Below, in pieces: positions 1 to 8,081 of a stretch of DNA of 64,000 bases. The DNA comes from Parapedobacter tibetensis. GTDB taxonomy: Bacteria > Bacteroidota > Bacteroidia > Sphingobacteriales > Sphingobacteriaceae. Made by a program: the position numbers and the translations under genes. The notes beneath the pieces are model-generated. The model did no database searches, was not told where the DNA came from, and was given only the letters and a program-made list of their open reading frames with translations. The stretch spans positions 434,001 to 498,000 of the forward strand of contig NZ_JAMKQJ010000003.1 of the NCBI RefSeq assembly GCF_024643205.1, written 5' to 3'. Every line of letters starts with the position of its first letter. Position 1 is the stretch's first letter.

Positions 1-62
1 ATGATGAGGTGGCCGGTATGTATTGGGTTGAATGACCCAAAAAACAATCCAATGGTACGCAT
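1..62 (-). CDS. nadD: Nicotinate-nucleotide adenylyltransferase, N-terminal fragment
   Basis: The reverse complement of the first 62 bases reads ATG followed by MRTIGLFFGSFNPIHTGH. This is the opening of a nucleotidyltransferase of the NadD family, with the GSFNPIHxGH ATP-binding signature. NadD adenylates nicotinate mononucleotide in NAD synthesis, in the cytoplasm. Only about 20 residues lie in the window; the rest is beyond base 1. The start codon is 4 nt after the gmk stop, so it is the third gene of a yicC-gmk-nadD operon, an order common in Bacteroidota. The family call is secure from the signature alone, but nothing can be said about the rest of the protein. Confidence 0.88.
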   Translation of the reverse strand, partial: MRTIGLFFGSFNPIHTGHLI

Positions 63-66
63 ATCA

Positions 67-645
67 TCAGTTCTTTTCTCCGGATAGGAAATCCAACATT
101 AATTTTTCAGCTTCCGCACAAGCCTTGCTCAAATCATCGTTGTTGAGGATTACGTCAAACCGATTTGCATAACCAAGTTCCTTTTCCGCCTTCGCAATCC
201 GTTCGCGCAGCTTCTCTTCCGTATCGGTATCCCGGCCGCGTAGGCGCTGCTCCAATACACCCAGCGATGGGGGCTGTACAAATACGGCTAATGCCCGATC
301 TGCAAACTTACGTTTGAGGTGCAGGCCGCCTTCCACATCGATATCAAAGATAACATGTTTTCCAGTAGCCCATATCCGATCTACTTCGGATCGAAGTGTG
401 CCATAGAATGTACCGGAATAGACCTCTTCGAATTCGATGAATTCTTTCTTCGCAATCCGGTGCAAGAATTCTCCTTTGGAGATAAAATAATAATCCTTTC
501 CGTTCACCTCACCTCCGCGCGCCGTGCGTGTACTGGCCGAAATCGAGAAGGAAATCTTCTCCGCATGTTTCGACAGCAAGTGTCGTACGATAGTCGTTTT
601 GCCGGCCCCGGAAGGTGCTGAGAATATAATGAGTTTTCCCTCCAT
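67..645 (-). CDS. gmk: Guanylate kinase
   Basis: A 192-residue cytoplasmic enzyme that phosphorylates GMP to GDP with ATP. The P-loop APSGAGKTT is at residues 10-18, and the family pattern continues with SISASTRTARGGEVNGKDYYF (GMP-binding segment, about residues 35-55) and the YGT motif near 82 that contacts the guanine. The length matches the usual 190-210 residues. The ATG is 5 nt after the yicC stop and nadD begins 4 nt downstream, so translation is probably coupled through the operon. Nothing is unusual. Confidence 0.97.
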   Translation of the reverse strand: MEGKLIIFSAPSGAGKTTIVRHLLSKHAEKISFSISASTRTARGGEVNGKDYYFISKGEFLHRIAKKEFIEFEEVYSGTFYGTLRSEVDRIWATGKHVIFDIDVEGGLHLKRKFADRALAVFVQPPSLGVLEQRLRGRDTDTEEKLRERIAKAEKELGYANRFDVILNNDDLSKACAEAEKLMLDFLSGEKN

Positions 646-650
646 GGGTT

Positions 651-1526
651 TTACAGGACATTTAATAACTGCTCCTTGACCTTTTCCAATTCCTCCTTCA
701 TCTGCACCACCACTTGTTGGATTCCAGCGTGATTAGCCTTGGAGCCCAACGTGTTAATTTCGCGACCCATTTCCTGCGAGATAAAGCCGAGCTTCTTGCC
801 ATTGGCATCAGCGCCTTCAAGCGCTTGAAGGAAATAGTTGCAGTGGCTACGCAAGCGGACTTTTTCTTCTGTGATGTCCAGCTTATCGATATAGAAAATG
901 AGCTCCTGTTCAAACCGGTTTTTATCCACATTTTCCCTACCAACGGTATCATCCATGTATTGGCTTATCCGTTCGCGAATGAGCGGTATGCGGTCTGTCT
1001 CCACTTTTTCCACTTCACCGAGCAGCCGTATGATGTCCTTGGTGCGTGAAGAAAGGTCATGCTTGAGTACTTCACCTTCGTCCCTTCTGAACAAATCGAG
1101 CTGAGCTACAGCATCCTGAAAAGCATCCAATAGCAATGCCGCTTCTTCATCATCGGCTACATCTTCGGTGTGGCTGACAACCTCTGGCATGTTGAGGGCC
1201 ATCTCAAAGATATTGCTATCCTTGCTGCCTACTGCTGCGGCAATGCTTTCCAGCTGCTCGTAATACTTCTTGAGCAATTCCGTATTGATGGAGGCGGCGG
1301 TAGCCGTTTGATCTACGTATTCCACGCTAACCATTACGCTTACCTTGCCCCGTTCAATGAGCCTTGTGCATTCGCTCCTTAGCGCCAATTCTTTGTCTGA
1401 AAAAGCCTTGGGCAGCCTTAGACTCAGTTCCAAAAACTTGGAGTTTAAGGATTTTATTTCGACGGTATACTTTACTTTTTGATTGTCTCTGGCACCAAAG
1501 CCATACCCTGTCATCGATTTGATCAT
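651..1526 (-). CDS. yicC: YicC/YloC family endoribonuclease
   Basis: A protein of about 291 residues with the hallmark start MIKSMTGYGFG and the C-terminal family block NTLGSKANHAGIQQVVVQMKEELEKVKEQ. Characterised members of this family are endoribonucleases linked to RNA turnover and stationary-phase survival. I place the start at the ATG at 1524-1526 (MIKSMTGYG). A TTG two codons earlier keeps the frame open but lies inside a TACCTTTG promoter element, which makes it a poor start. It is the first gene of the yicC-gmk-nadD operon. Family identity is firm; the physiological substrate is not known from sequence. Confidence 0.93.
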   Translation of the reverse strand: MIKSMTGYGFGARDNQKVKYTVEIKSLNSKFLELSLRLPKAFSDKELALRSECTRLIERGKVSVMVSVEYVDQTATAASINTELLKKYYEQLESIAAAVGSKDSNIFEMALNMPEVVSHTEDVADDEEAALLLDAFQDAVAQLDLFRRDEGEVLKHDLSSRTKDIIRLLGEVEKVETDRIPLIRERISQYMDDTVGRENVDKNRFEQELIFYIDKLDITEEKVRLRSHCNYFLQALEGADANGKKLGFISQEMGREINTLGSKANHAGIQQVVVQMKEELEKVKEQLLNVL

Positions 1527-1758
1527 GCGCAAAGGTAATAATTAGCTTTTAGCTTTTGGGTATCAGCGATCAGCTTTCGGCAATTGGCTTTCGGCTTTGG
1601 TCGCGGGCTACCCCACAATGCCATTACCCGCTAAGATTCGCGCTAGTTTTGGGGATGCGGCTGGTGAGCGTCATGTATGGGTCGCCTTTTCCATACCTTT
1701 AAAAAGGTGGACTATATGTGAATAATACGTGGGTAATAGGTGGATAATACGTGGCTAT
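1527..1758. other. Intergenic region with a short imperfect tandem repeat
   Basis: No gene is seen. Around 1718-1755 the motif GTGGATAATACGTGG and the variants TGTGAATAATACGTGGGT and GTAATAGGTGG follow one another as a degenerate short tandem repeat. There is no hairpin with a T-run, so the role is unknown. Confidence 0.4.
1530..1537 (-). promoter_or_regulatory. Bacteroidota -7 element for yicC-gmk-nadD
   Basis: The minus strand reads TACCTTTG, a full match to the Bacteroidota -7 consensus TAnnTTTG, 3 nt before the yicC ATG. The transcript would be nearly leaderless or have a very short leader. No clear -33 TTTG was confirmed. Confidence 0.55.
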
Positions 1759-2334
1759 TTACCAATCGTGCTTGGCGATAATGATGCAAAGGTACGATTG
1801 ATACGTGCTGCCCGAAGGGACGCGGACATAGCCAATGCCGATATCCTGTAATGAGCCGTTCCATTCATCCATACCCAACAGGTGCTTGCGATGACCCAAG
1901 CCGGGGGAGTTTTTGCCGATAATCATGGCCTTCATCCCATCGATGGCCGAGGGATGGTTGGCACCTATGGATTCAAAATTGTTTGCATTTTTGCGCTTTA
2001 GCCAGCCGGGATTCAATGAATAACCTGCCCGAAGGATGTGGTAATTGGGGCCATAACCGTCGGGATCCGTATGGTCGAAATAATTGCGTTGGGCCATGTC
2101 CATTGCCCTCGCCTCGGCCGCTTTGGCAAGGTTAGCATTCCACCTTAAGGGCGTTTTGGTCATCGATGCACGAAGATTTAGGCGAAGCTCCCGTTGATAT
2201 GCCTTCGGATTTTGCCTGATTTTGTTGAGTAACACAAAGGCTGATTTTGCCTCCCTCCTATCTATAATGGGGCGGGTGGGGGCCGAAAAAGAGGAAAATA
2301 ATACAAAAAGGGCAAAGAAAACAATTATCCTCAT
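1759..2334 (-). CDS. Secreted CAP-domain (SCP/PR-1-like) protein
   Basis: The chosen start (ATG at 2332-2334) gives about 191 residues beginning MRIIVFFALFVLFSSFSAP, a Sec-type signal peptide. The frame stays open to 2481, but that extension adds a non-signal N-terminus. The body carries CAP-superfamily features: a RAMDMAQRNYFDHTDPDG segment with the conserved HxD-like surface, ESIGAN, and GHRKHLLG near the C-terminus. Bacterial CAP proteins are extracytoplasmic and of largely unknown function; some bind sterols or act on cell walls. It lies downstream of DedA with a gap of about 160 nt. The fold assignment is good; no function can be given. Confidence 0.8.
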   Translation of the reverse strand: MRIIVFFALFVLFSSFSAPTRPIIDRREAKSAFVLLNKIRQNPKAYQRELRLNLRASMTKTPLRWNANLAKAAEARAMDMAQRNYFDHTDPDGYGPNYHILRAGYSLNPGWLKRKNANNFESIGANHPSAIDGMKAMIIGKNSPGLGHRKHLLGMDEWNGSLQDIGIGYVRVPSGSTYQSYLCIIIAKHDW

Positions 2335-2495
2335 GACAGGTGTTTGTTGAGCTGTGACAATGATTGTGCCGGAATCCCTTCCGATGGGTTCTTTGGTTTT
2401 CATGTTAAGCCCGCGAAGGTTGCTCGCCGGGCGCGCTGAAACTTGCTTTGCGCTGATTGGCTGTTTGTGAAGAAAACCCAAGCCGAATGGCCAAC

Positions 2496-3155
2496 CTAAG
2501 GTTCAGATGGTTTACGAACCTTCATTTTCCCACGGATGATCTCCACTAGCGGAGGCAATACGGAAAGCAGGATGATGGCGAAGATGACGTAGGTAAAATT
2601 ATCTTTCACCACGGGCATGCCACCGAAGAAGTAACCCAAAAACAAAAAGGAGGATACCCAAAGGATAGCGCCAATCACGTTATATGATGCAAACCGGACA
2701 TAGCTCATGGTGCCTACACCAGCGACAAATGGGGCAAACGTACGGATGATGGGAACGAAGCGGGCATAGATGATAGTCTTGCCGCCATATTTATTATAGA
2801 ATTGCTGCGTTTTCTCGAGGTATTCCTTTTTCAGCAATTTATACCGTCCGCTGAAAGCCTTTGGCCCGATGTATTTACCGATGTGGTAATTGGCCATGTC
2901 GCCCAGTATACCCGCGGCTATCAGCAGGAAGCACATTAGGAGGATATTAAGGTCGGTACCCGGCATGGCGATAATCGCGCCCGCGGCAAAAAGTAGGCTA
3001 TCACCGGGTAAAAATGGGGTAATGACTAATCCGGTTTCAGCAAAGATGATCAGGAACAGGATAAGGTAGGTCCATGTCTTGTAGTCATTGACAATCTCCA
3101 CCAAGTGTTTGTCGATGTGGAGGATAAAATCAATAAGTGAGGTGATGAGATCCAA
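2496..3155 (-). CDS. DedA/VTT-family integral membrane protein
   Basis: A 219-residue polytopic inner-membrane protein. The family motif block is visible: FAETGLVITPFLPGDSLLFAAG near residues 40-60, a GDMANYHIGKYIG segment near 84-97, and FGARF-like YARFVPIIRTFAPFVAGVGTM near 130-150, holding the two conserved Arg residues needed for transport activity. DedA proteins support envelope homeostasis, and some recycle undecaprenyl phosphate by flipping the lipid. Its start is 5 nt after the dnaN stop, so it is probably co-transcribed. Subfamily specificity cannot be read from sequence. Confidence 0.92.
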   Translation of the reverse strand: MDLITSLIDFILHIDKHLVEIVNDYKTWTYLILFLIIFAETGLVITPFLPGDSLLFAAGAIIAMPGTDLNILLMCFLLIAAGILGDMANYHIGKYIGPKAFSGRYKLLKKEYLEKTQQFYNKYGGKTIIYARFVPIIRTFAPFVAGVGTMSYVRFASYNVIGAILWVSSFLFLGYFFGGMPVVKDNFTYVIFAIILLSVLPPLVEIIRGKMKVRKPSEP

Positions 3156-3160
3156 TACGG

Positions 3161-4285
3161 TTAACCCAAATTATTCAACATTACAGGCATCACCAACATC
3201 AGGATGTCCTCGTTTTCATCCGCAATCGCGGGCAGTAGCAGCCCGGCACGGTTTGGCGTGCTCATTTCAATTACCACTTCCTCGCTATCCAGGTTGGTTA
3301 GCATCTCCACCAGGAATTTAGCGTTGAAGCCGATTTCCATGTCTTCACCCTCAAATTGGCAACTGAGGCGTTCATGGGCCTCATTCGAAAAATCAAGGTC
3401 TTCTGCGGAGATATTCAGTTCACTGCCGGAAATCTTGAGCCGCACCTGATGGGTGGTTTTGTTAGCAAAGATGACCACGCGGCGGAGTGAGTTGAGGAAT
3501 ATATGCCGGTCGAGTGTCAATTTGTTCGGATTCACCTGCGGGATGACGGCTTCGTAATCAGGGTATCGTTCGTCTATCAGGCGGCAGATGAGGTGGATAT
3601 TACCGAACTTGAAAAAAGCATTGGTGTTGTTGTACTCCACGGAGACACTGATGTCTTCCGTAGGCAATGACGATTTCAGCAAGGACAGCGCTTTTTTTGG
3701 TAAAATCAACGACGTAGGCTTTTGGGTGCTGATATCCGTACGGCGGTAGCGCACCAGTTTATGTGCATCCGTAGCTACGAAGGTCGCGGATTGTTCGGCC
3801 AGCTGAACCAATACGCCCGACATCGCGGGTCGCAACTCATCATTGCTCACAGCGAAGATCGTTTTGTTGATGGCTTCGGCCAAAACCGAAGCGGGGATAG
3901 CTACCGAAGATGGATTATCCACGATGGGAATCTTCGGGAAGTCGTCTGCGTTTTCCCCACTGAGCTTGTATTTGCCATCTCCGGCACTGATTTCCACAGC
4001 CAACGTTTGGGTGTCTACGGAAAAAGCCACCGGTTGATCAGGAAGTGTCTTTAATGTCTCGATCAATATCTTGGAGGGCATGGCCACCCGACCCTCTTCC
4101 TTAGCTTCAATCGGAAGGGAGGTTACCATGCTGGTCTGCAGATCTGTAGCAGAAATGGTTAGGACGTTGTCCTTGATTTCAAACAAGAAATTTTCCAGTA
4201 TTGGCAGCACGGTACTGCTGCTAGAAGCCCCACTGATGGCCTGCAGTTGTTTTAATAATATCGAGGTAGAAACAATAAATCGCAT
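3161..4285 (-). CDS. dnaN: DNA polymerase III beta sliding clamp
   Basis: A 374-residue sliding clamp that tethers DNA polymerase III to DNA. The start at 4283-4285 gives MRFIVSTSILLKQLQAISG, the usual Bacteroidota N-terminus; an upstream extension of 26 codons lacks homology and is rejected. Family features include SSSTVLPILENFLF near residues 21-34, DLQTSM, the ATDAHKLVRYR loop, and the C-terminal motif MLVMPVMLNN that ends in the canonical hydrophobic pocket strand. It has three clamp domains in the usual length. The gene is followed closely by dedA. dnaA is not in this window, so the origin is not implied here. Confidence 0.97.
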   Translation of the reverse strand: MRFIVSTSILLKQLQAISGASSSSTVLPILENFLFEIKDNVLTISATDLQTSMVTSLPIEAKEEGRVAMPSKILIETLKTLPDQPVAFSVDTQTLAVEISAGDGKYKLSGENADDFPKIPIVDNPSSVAIPASVLAEAINKTIFAVSNDELRPAMSGVLVQLAEQSATFVATDAHKLVRYRRTDISTQKPTSLILPKKALSLLKSSLPTEDISVSVEYNNTNAFFKFGNIHLICRLIDERYPDYEAVIPQVNPNKLTLDRHIFLNSLRRVVIFANKTTHQVRLKISGSELNISAEDLDFSNEAHERLSCQFEGEDMEIGFNAKFLVEMLTNLDSEEVVIEMSTPNRAGLLLPAIADENEDILMLVMPVMLNNLG

Positions 4286-4398
4286 ATCGAATAATATTAC
4301 GTGCAATGATAAGGAAAAGATTTGGTATTTGGGAAATGAGATTACGATTTGGACCCTAAACAAAAGGCATAATTATTTGTTGTTTTAGTAGATTAATG

Positions 4399-4406
4399 TA
4401 TTTACG
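4399..4406 (+). promoter_or_regulatory. Candidate promoter for the small membrane protein gene
   Basis: TTTG at 4376-4379 is followed after 19 nt by TATTTACG, a weak match to TAnnTTTG, 3 nt before the ATG at 4409. The spacing is exactly that of Bacteroidota promoters, but the -7 match is partial. Confidence 0.3.
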
Positions 4407-4408
4407 TC

Positions 4409-4609
4409 ATGGGAAAGAGTCATCAAACGGATCATGAAGGAAATGTCAAAGCGGAGGAAAATTATGCGGCACACCAAGATGATCCCGCCCCATCGCGTGA
4501 GTCGATAAAAGAACCAAATGATCGGCCGGTGGGCAACATCATCACGTGGGCCGTGGTAATAGCGATTATCCTGCTGGCGACCATATACCTTCTCTATTTC
4601 TTTAATTAG
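4409..4609 (+). CDS. Small single-pass membrane protein, unknown function
   Basis: 66 residues: a charged N-terminal part of about 43 residues rich in His, Glu and Asp, then one hydrophobic helix ITWAVVIAIILLATIYLLYF at residues 45-64 with the tail ending just after it. The likely topology is N-terminus in the cytoplasm with a C-terminal anchor. I recognise no family. The stop is 43 nt before ruvX, on the same strand. The clean helix, defined N-terminus and position between two conserved genes argue that it is real. Confidence 0.6.
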   Translation: MGKSHQTDHEGNVKAEENYAAHQDDPAPSRESIKEPNDRPVGNIITWAVVIAIILLATIYLLYFFN

Positions 4610-4636
4610 CTAGTATGAATTGCCAGCGCAAAAAAG

Positions 4637-4644
4637 TACTTTTG
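4637..4644 (+). promoter_or_regulatory. Bacteroidota -7 element before ruvX
   Basis: TACTTTTG fits TAnnTTTG and lies 8 nt before the ruvX ATG at 4653. A -33 element at the correct distance is not obvious. The element also rules out the TTG at 4620 as a likely start. Confidence 0.45.
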
Positions 4645-4652
4645 TTCGGATT

Positions 4653-5072
4653 ATGCGCATCATGGCTTTTGATTATGGAACTAAACGAGTCGGCATTGCT
4701 GTGACCGATCCATTGCAGATTATTGCTACAGCCTTGACTACGGTGCATGCACAGGATGTGGTCGCATTCGTCAAGGAATATTTGACTAAAGAGGCTGTTT
4801 CTTCATTTGTGGTGGGCATGCCGCGGCAGATAGATGGCACGGATTCCCAGTCGGCCCAGCATGTAAAGGGTTTTGTGAGAACAATGCGTCGGACGTTTCC
4901 CACCATTCCCACGGTGACTATTGACGAACGGTTTACCTCCAAAATGGCCTCTGCAACGATAGCGCAAAGCGGCCTTAAAAAATCGAAAAGGCAAGATAAG
5001 GGGCTCGTCGATAGCGTATCAGCCGTCATTATCCTCCAGTCTTATCTGGAAGCGCGTGATTTACAAGGGTAG
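4653..5072 (+). CDS. ruvX: Putative pre-16S rRNA nuclease / Holliday junction resolvase-like YqgF
   Basis: A 139-residue RNase H-fold protein. MRIMAFDYGTKRVGIAVTD at the N-terminus carries the first catalytic Asp; GMPRQIDGTDSQSAQHV near residue 60 and the IDERFTSKMA segment (second acidic residue) near 95 follow, and DSVSAVIILQSYLE near the C-terminus holds the last Asp. YqgF is a cytoplasmic nuclease implicated in 16S rRNA 5' maturation. The start at 4653 is chosen because an upstream TTG lies before a promoter element. ybeY, another rRNA maturation factor, begins 24 nt downstream, so the pair forms a functional unit. Confidence 0.93.
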   Translation: MRIMAFDYGTKRVGIAVTDPLQIIATALTTVHAQDVVAFVKEYLTKEAVSSFVVGMPRQIDGTDSQSAQHVKGFVRTMRRTFPTIPTVTIDERFTSKMASATIAQSGLKKSKRQDKGLVDSVSAVIILQSYLEARDLQG

Positions 5073-5096
5073 TTGCATACTTCACACCGCTGAACA

Positions 5097-5522
5097 ATGA
5101 GTAATATCTATTTTTTTTCCGAGGATACGGATTTCCAACCCAAGCAGAAAATCAATATCCGCCAATGGATCAAGGAAACTACACGGGCCGAAGGATTCAA
5201 AACTGGAGAGATCAGCATTATCCTATGCAGTGATCCCTATCTGCTTACCATCAATAAGCAATACCTCAATCATGATACGCTTACAGATATTGTCACCTTC
5301 GATCACCATGAAAAGCAGGGGACCATCGCGGGCGATATTTTTATCAGTGTAGACCGTGTCCGCGAAAATGCGGAAAAATTCGGTGTGGCTGTGCGGGATG
5401 AATTGCACCGCGTAATCATCCATGGCATCTTGCATTTATGCGGCTATGGCGACAAGAGTAAAAAGGAAAAAGAAATCATGAGGGAAAAAGAAGATTTCTA
5501 CCTCGCCAAAAGGATGTTTTAA
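5097..5522 (+). CDS. ybeY: Endoribonuclease YbeY (rRNA maturation factor)
   Basis: A 141-residue UPF0054 metalloprotein for rRNA 3'-end maturation and ribosome quality control. The metal site appears as HGILHLCGYGDK near residues 108-119. It has the first two zinc-ligand histidines, but Asp stands where many Proteobacteria have the third His; I believe this variant is usual in Bacteroidota. The upstream motif LTDIVTFDHH (about 60-69) also fits the family. It follows ruvX on the same strand and is ended by a strong terminator shared with convergent ndk. Confidence 0.94.
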   Translation: MSNIYFFSEDTDFQPKQKINIRQWIKETTRAEGFKTGEISIILCSDPYLLTINKQYLNHDTLTDIVTFDHHEKQGTIAGDIFISVDRVRENAEKFGVAVRDELHRVIIHGILHLCGYGDKSKKEKEIMREKEDFYLAKRMF

Positions 5523-5529
5523 GGCTAAA

Positions 5530-5562
5530 AAACCTAGCAGGTTTTGAGAGCCTGCTAGGTTT
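5530..5562. terminator. Bidirectional rho-independent terminator between ybeY and ndk
   Basis: A perfect 12-bp inverted repeat, AAACCTAGCAGG / CCTGCTAGGTTT (5530-5541 and 5551-5562) with a 9-nt loop, is flanked by an A-run and a T-run. It sits between the convergent genes ybeY and ndk and can terminate both. Confidence 0.9.
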
Positions 5563-5569
5563 CGAAATT

Positions 5570-5995
5570 TTAAAACCGCTCGACCTGCGAGAAAAAGAAA
5601 TTACCTTCAATTTCGGCATTGTCATCCGAATCCGAGCCATGGACGGCATTGGCTTCGATGGATTTTGCATATTTATTACGGATAGTGCCGGCTTCAGCTT
5701 TTGCCGGATCTGTCGCGCCAATCAGTTTACGGAACGCTTCTACCGCACTATCCTTTTCAAGGATGGCTGCCACGATAGGCCCGGAGGTCATGAAATCCAC
5801 TAATTCGCCATAAAAAGGGCGTGCTGCATGCACGGCGTAGAATGCCCCAGCCGTTTCTTTGGATAAGCGAATGTATTTCATCGCTATAATCTTAAATCCC
5901 CCAGCAATGATGTCGTTCAAAATAGCTCCGATGTGGCCGTTGCTTACTGCATCCGGCTTGATCATGGTGAATGTTTTATTCGTTGTAGTTGCCAT
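5570..5995 (-). CDS. ndk: Nucleoside diphosphate kinase
   Basis: A 141-residue enzyme that transfers the gamma-phosphate of ATP to (d)NDPs through a phosphohistidine. The motif NAVHGSDS puts the active-site His at residue 119. The N-terminal TFTMIKPDAV and the RPFYGELVDFMTSGP segment are family signatures. The length is typical. It has its own promoter and is convergent with ybeY across a shared terminator. Confidence 0.97.
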   Translation of the reverse strand: MATTTNKTFTMIKPDAVSNGHIGAILNDIIAGGFKIIAMKYIRLSKETAGAFYAVHAARPFYGELVDFMTSGPIVAAILEKDSAVEAFRKLIGATDPAKAEAGTIRNKYAKSIEANAVHGSDSDDNAEIEGNFFFSQVERF

Positions 5996-6011
5996 TAAAA
6001 GAAAATTTTTG

Positions 6012-6019
6012 CAAAGGTA
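6012..6019 (-). promoter_or_regulatory. Bacteroidota -7 element for ndk
   Basis: The minus strand reads TACCTTTG, 16 nt before the ndk ATG. A CGAA on the plus strand (TTCG on the coding strand) at the -33 position with 19-nt spacing is a partial match to TTTG. Confidence 0.55.
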
Positions 6020-6169
6020 GAAAATTGTAACGCATTCGCGAACACTTCTTTAATAAAGGGGTGTATGATAGATTGCTGGTTTCATGCAGCGTGCGTCAAG
6101 CCCCTTCCTTAGGGTTCTTAGTGAGAAGGCGGAGCGCTTATGGAACGAACCGGTAGCTGGTCGTGCGGC

Positions 6170-6895
6170 TCAAGGAAATTTTCGCCATTGTCCATCACCC
6201 CCGTTTTTATTCTTCTTGATAAAATCATCCAAGGAATCGTCCACTTTTTCTGCCCTGCGGTATAATTTTTCGGAGGCTTCAGCCAGTTCGGTATAGGCTT
6301 CAAAGGCATCGGTGGCCCGTTCGAAATAATCGCGTTCCGCCTGGATTACGGGGCTCCAGGTTTCGAGGAACGATTGGTGGTCCCGGTCCAGTGACACGGT
6401 ATGCACACTGATGTCCTCATAGCGCATATACAGTTGATGCAATGGCCCGCTGGCAAATGATTCAAACCATTCGTCAAATGTTTCATAGTCTTTCAGGAAG
6501 ACATTGTGTTCTCCGATGCATTGGGTAATGAGCGTATGGAGGGCTATCAGATCCTCATTATGTTTTTTTGTTGCCTTGCGGAAATTGTCAAGCTGCAGTG
6601 ATATGGACCCCTCGAAGCCCGGCATCGGGTTGTCATCGCGGAGGCCGGTGGCCAGTTCCAGCAGGTCGATTTCCTGCTCGATGGGATATAGTTCGGTCCG
6701 TAATTCATTAATCCATGCGATTGCCCTATCCAGCTGGGGTTCATATTCTTCCCGTATTGTTTTGAGACGCCACACCTCATCGTGCATGTGGAAATAATTA
6801 TCCAGTGTCTCCTTTTCCCAGTCGGGTTGGGGCTTCTCCCGGTCGTATTCCAGCTCAATGGTGCGGAAGGGGTGGTGGGTGACGACTTTTTCCAT
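6170..6895 (-). CDS. Conserved-looking acidic helical protein, unknown function
   Basis: 241 residues with no signal peptide or membrane segment. The protein is rich in Glu, Asp, Trp and Leu, with long stretches of predicted amphipathic helix (about residues 20-75 and 95-215) and a charged C-terminus IKKNKNGGDGQWRKFP. It looks like a soluble helical-bundle protein. I recognise no domain. A perfect TAAATTTG -7 element precedes it. It stands alone between ndk and an AraC-type regulator. Confidence 0.65.
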   Translation of the reverse strand: MEKVVTHHPFRTIELEYDREKPQPDWEKETLDNYFHMHDEVWRLKTIREEYEPQLDRAIAWINELRTELYPIEQEIDLLELATGLRDDNPMPGFEGSISLQLDNFRKATKKHNEDLIALHTLITQCIGEHNVFLKDYETFDEWFESFASGPLHQLYMRYEDISVHTVSLDRDHQSFLETWSPVIQAERDYFERATDAFEAYTELAEASEKLYRRAEKVDDSLDDFIKKNKNGGDGQWRKFP

Positions 6896-6919
6896 GAATA
6901 TCGCAAATTGCTAAGGAAG

Positions 6920-6927
6920 CAAATTTA
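6920..6927 (-). promoter_or_regulatory. Bacteroidota -7 element before the helical protein gene
   Basis: The minus strand reads TAAATTTG, an exact TAnnTTTG match, 24 nt before the ATG at 6893-6895. No TTTG is found at the ideal -33 distance. Confidence 0.5.
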
Positions 6928-7023
6928 CATATTCTCTTTTGCTTTCTCGAACCTCCGTTGTTTTTCTGCCCCAAGATTGTTAGTTTTACCTCATGAACAC
7001 TACCTTTTTACCTTCCAAAGCCT

Positions 7024-7992
7024 ATGGAACGCCATATCCAGCTGGACGTATCGTTTGATGGCGAGCATGGTATACCAACCTCCAGGAAGGCTGCTTCGCT
7101 GGGCAATCACCTGGCAACCTCCACGTGGCAAAACCCCTCGGGCGAGCTGGTGGCTCGTAGCTTAGCGGGGGCGACTTTCTTCTACGCCACAGCCAAGGGG
7201 TCGTGCAAGACCGATGCCTCTGTAACCATCCACACGACAAACCCCTACCTGTTGATCATCCTGAACGGGCAGCAGGAAAGCCAGTGGACGTTCGTGCCCG
7301 GGCAAGCACCCATCCATGTTCCCCCATTCGCGTGTTTCGCTGCCATGCTGATGCCCGGAACCACCGAAGTACAGCTGCCATCGGGATCATCCGGATTCCA
7401 TTGTTTCGGTTTCTCGCAGTACGCGGCGCAGCTGCTGACGGAAGAGTTCAGGCTATTGACCAATCTGACGCACGTGGTTGAAGATGCACCCCCGACCAAG
7501 GTGCCCCACCTACAGTTCCGCTTTCTGCCGTCCACGGTACACAAATGCATCGATAAGCTCCACAAGACCGATAAACGGGGGTTTGCCCTGAATGTCCATT
7601 GCAAGGAGGCGCTATACCAGATCGTTAAACTGTACCATGCCAGTTTAATGGCCGCGGCCCCCAGGCCGAATGCGACCCAAGATGAAAGCCTCATGCTCCG
7701 GGCGAAGCACCTGATCCAGGTGCATTTTGCCGACCCTTCGTTCACCGTGGACAGCCTTGCACAGCAAGTAGGCCTATCGCGCCGCAACCTATACCGGCTG
7801 TTCGAAAACCAAGGACAGCCGACACCCCAGCGGCTCATCCTCACCACCCGACTTGAAAAGGCTCGGGAACTGCTGAACAGTAACCAACACCTCGTCGGAG
7901 AAGTCACAGCGATGGTGGGGTTCAATGTCCGTACCCACTTCTCAAAACAGTACAAACAGGAGTTCGGCGTCTCTCCCAAAGAAGATCGTTAA
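7024..7992 (+). CDS. AraC-family transcriptional regulator
   Basis: 322 residues. The C-terminal 95 residues form an AraC double helix-turn-helix: FTVDSLAQQVGLSRRNLYRLF (first HTH, about residues 240-260), then LEKARELLNSNQHLVGEVTAMVGFNVRTHFSKQYKQEFGVSP (second HTH and signature, about 278-320). The N-terminal 220 residues resemble a cupin-like sensor but show no motif I can name. It is a cytoplasmic DNA-binding protein with an unknown ligand. The downstream region holds palindromes, a tandem repeat and an FnIII-like gene, which it may control; that link is only positional. Confidence 0.85.
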   Translation: MERHIQLDVSFDGEHGIPTSRKAASLGNHLATSTWQNPSGELVARSLAGATFFYATAKGSCKTDASVTIHTTNPYLLIILNGQQESQWTFVPGQAPIHVPPFACFAAMLMPGTTEVQLPSGSSGFHCFGFSQYAAQLLTEEFRLLTNLTHVVEDAPPTKVPHLQFRFLPSTVHKCIDKLHKTDKRGFALNVHCKEALYQIVKLYHASLMAAAPRPNATQDESLMLRAKHLIQVHFADPSFTVDSLAQQVGLSRRNLYRLFENQGQPTPQRLILTTRLEKARELLNSNQHLVGEVTAMVGFNVRTHFSKQYKQEFGVSPKEDR

Positions 7993-8023
7993 TAATCTGT
8001 TATACAGGATATTAAGCCGGAAT

Positions 8024-8081
8024 GTTCGTTATCGTGCCAAAAAAAGCTCCGTTCTGCGGGAAAAATGGCACGATAACGAAC
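8024..8081. repeat. Long perfect palindrome downstream of the AraC gene
   Basis: GTTCGTTATCGTGCCA (8024-8039) and its exact reverse complement (8066-8081) are separated by 26 nt. The 16-bp stem begins 32 nt after the AraC stop and lacks a T-run, so it is not a typical intrinsic terminator. Its core TATCGTGCCAAAA resembles the arm of the palindrome at 9533-9585 (TATCACGCCAAAA). Confidence 0.8.

Noticed and set aside
4286..4363. N-terminal extension of dnaN
   Set aside because: The clamp family begins at MRFIVS; the extension shows no homology and runs into the promoter.
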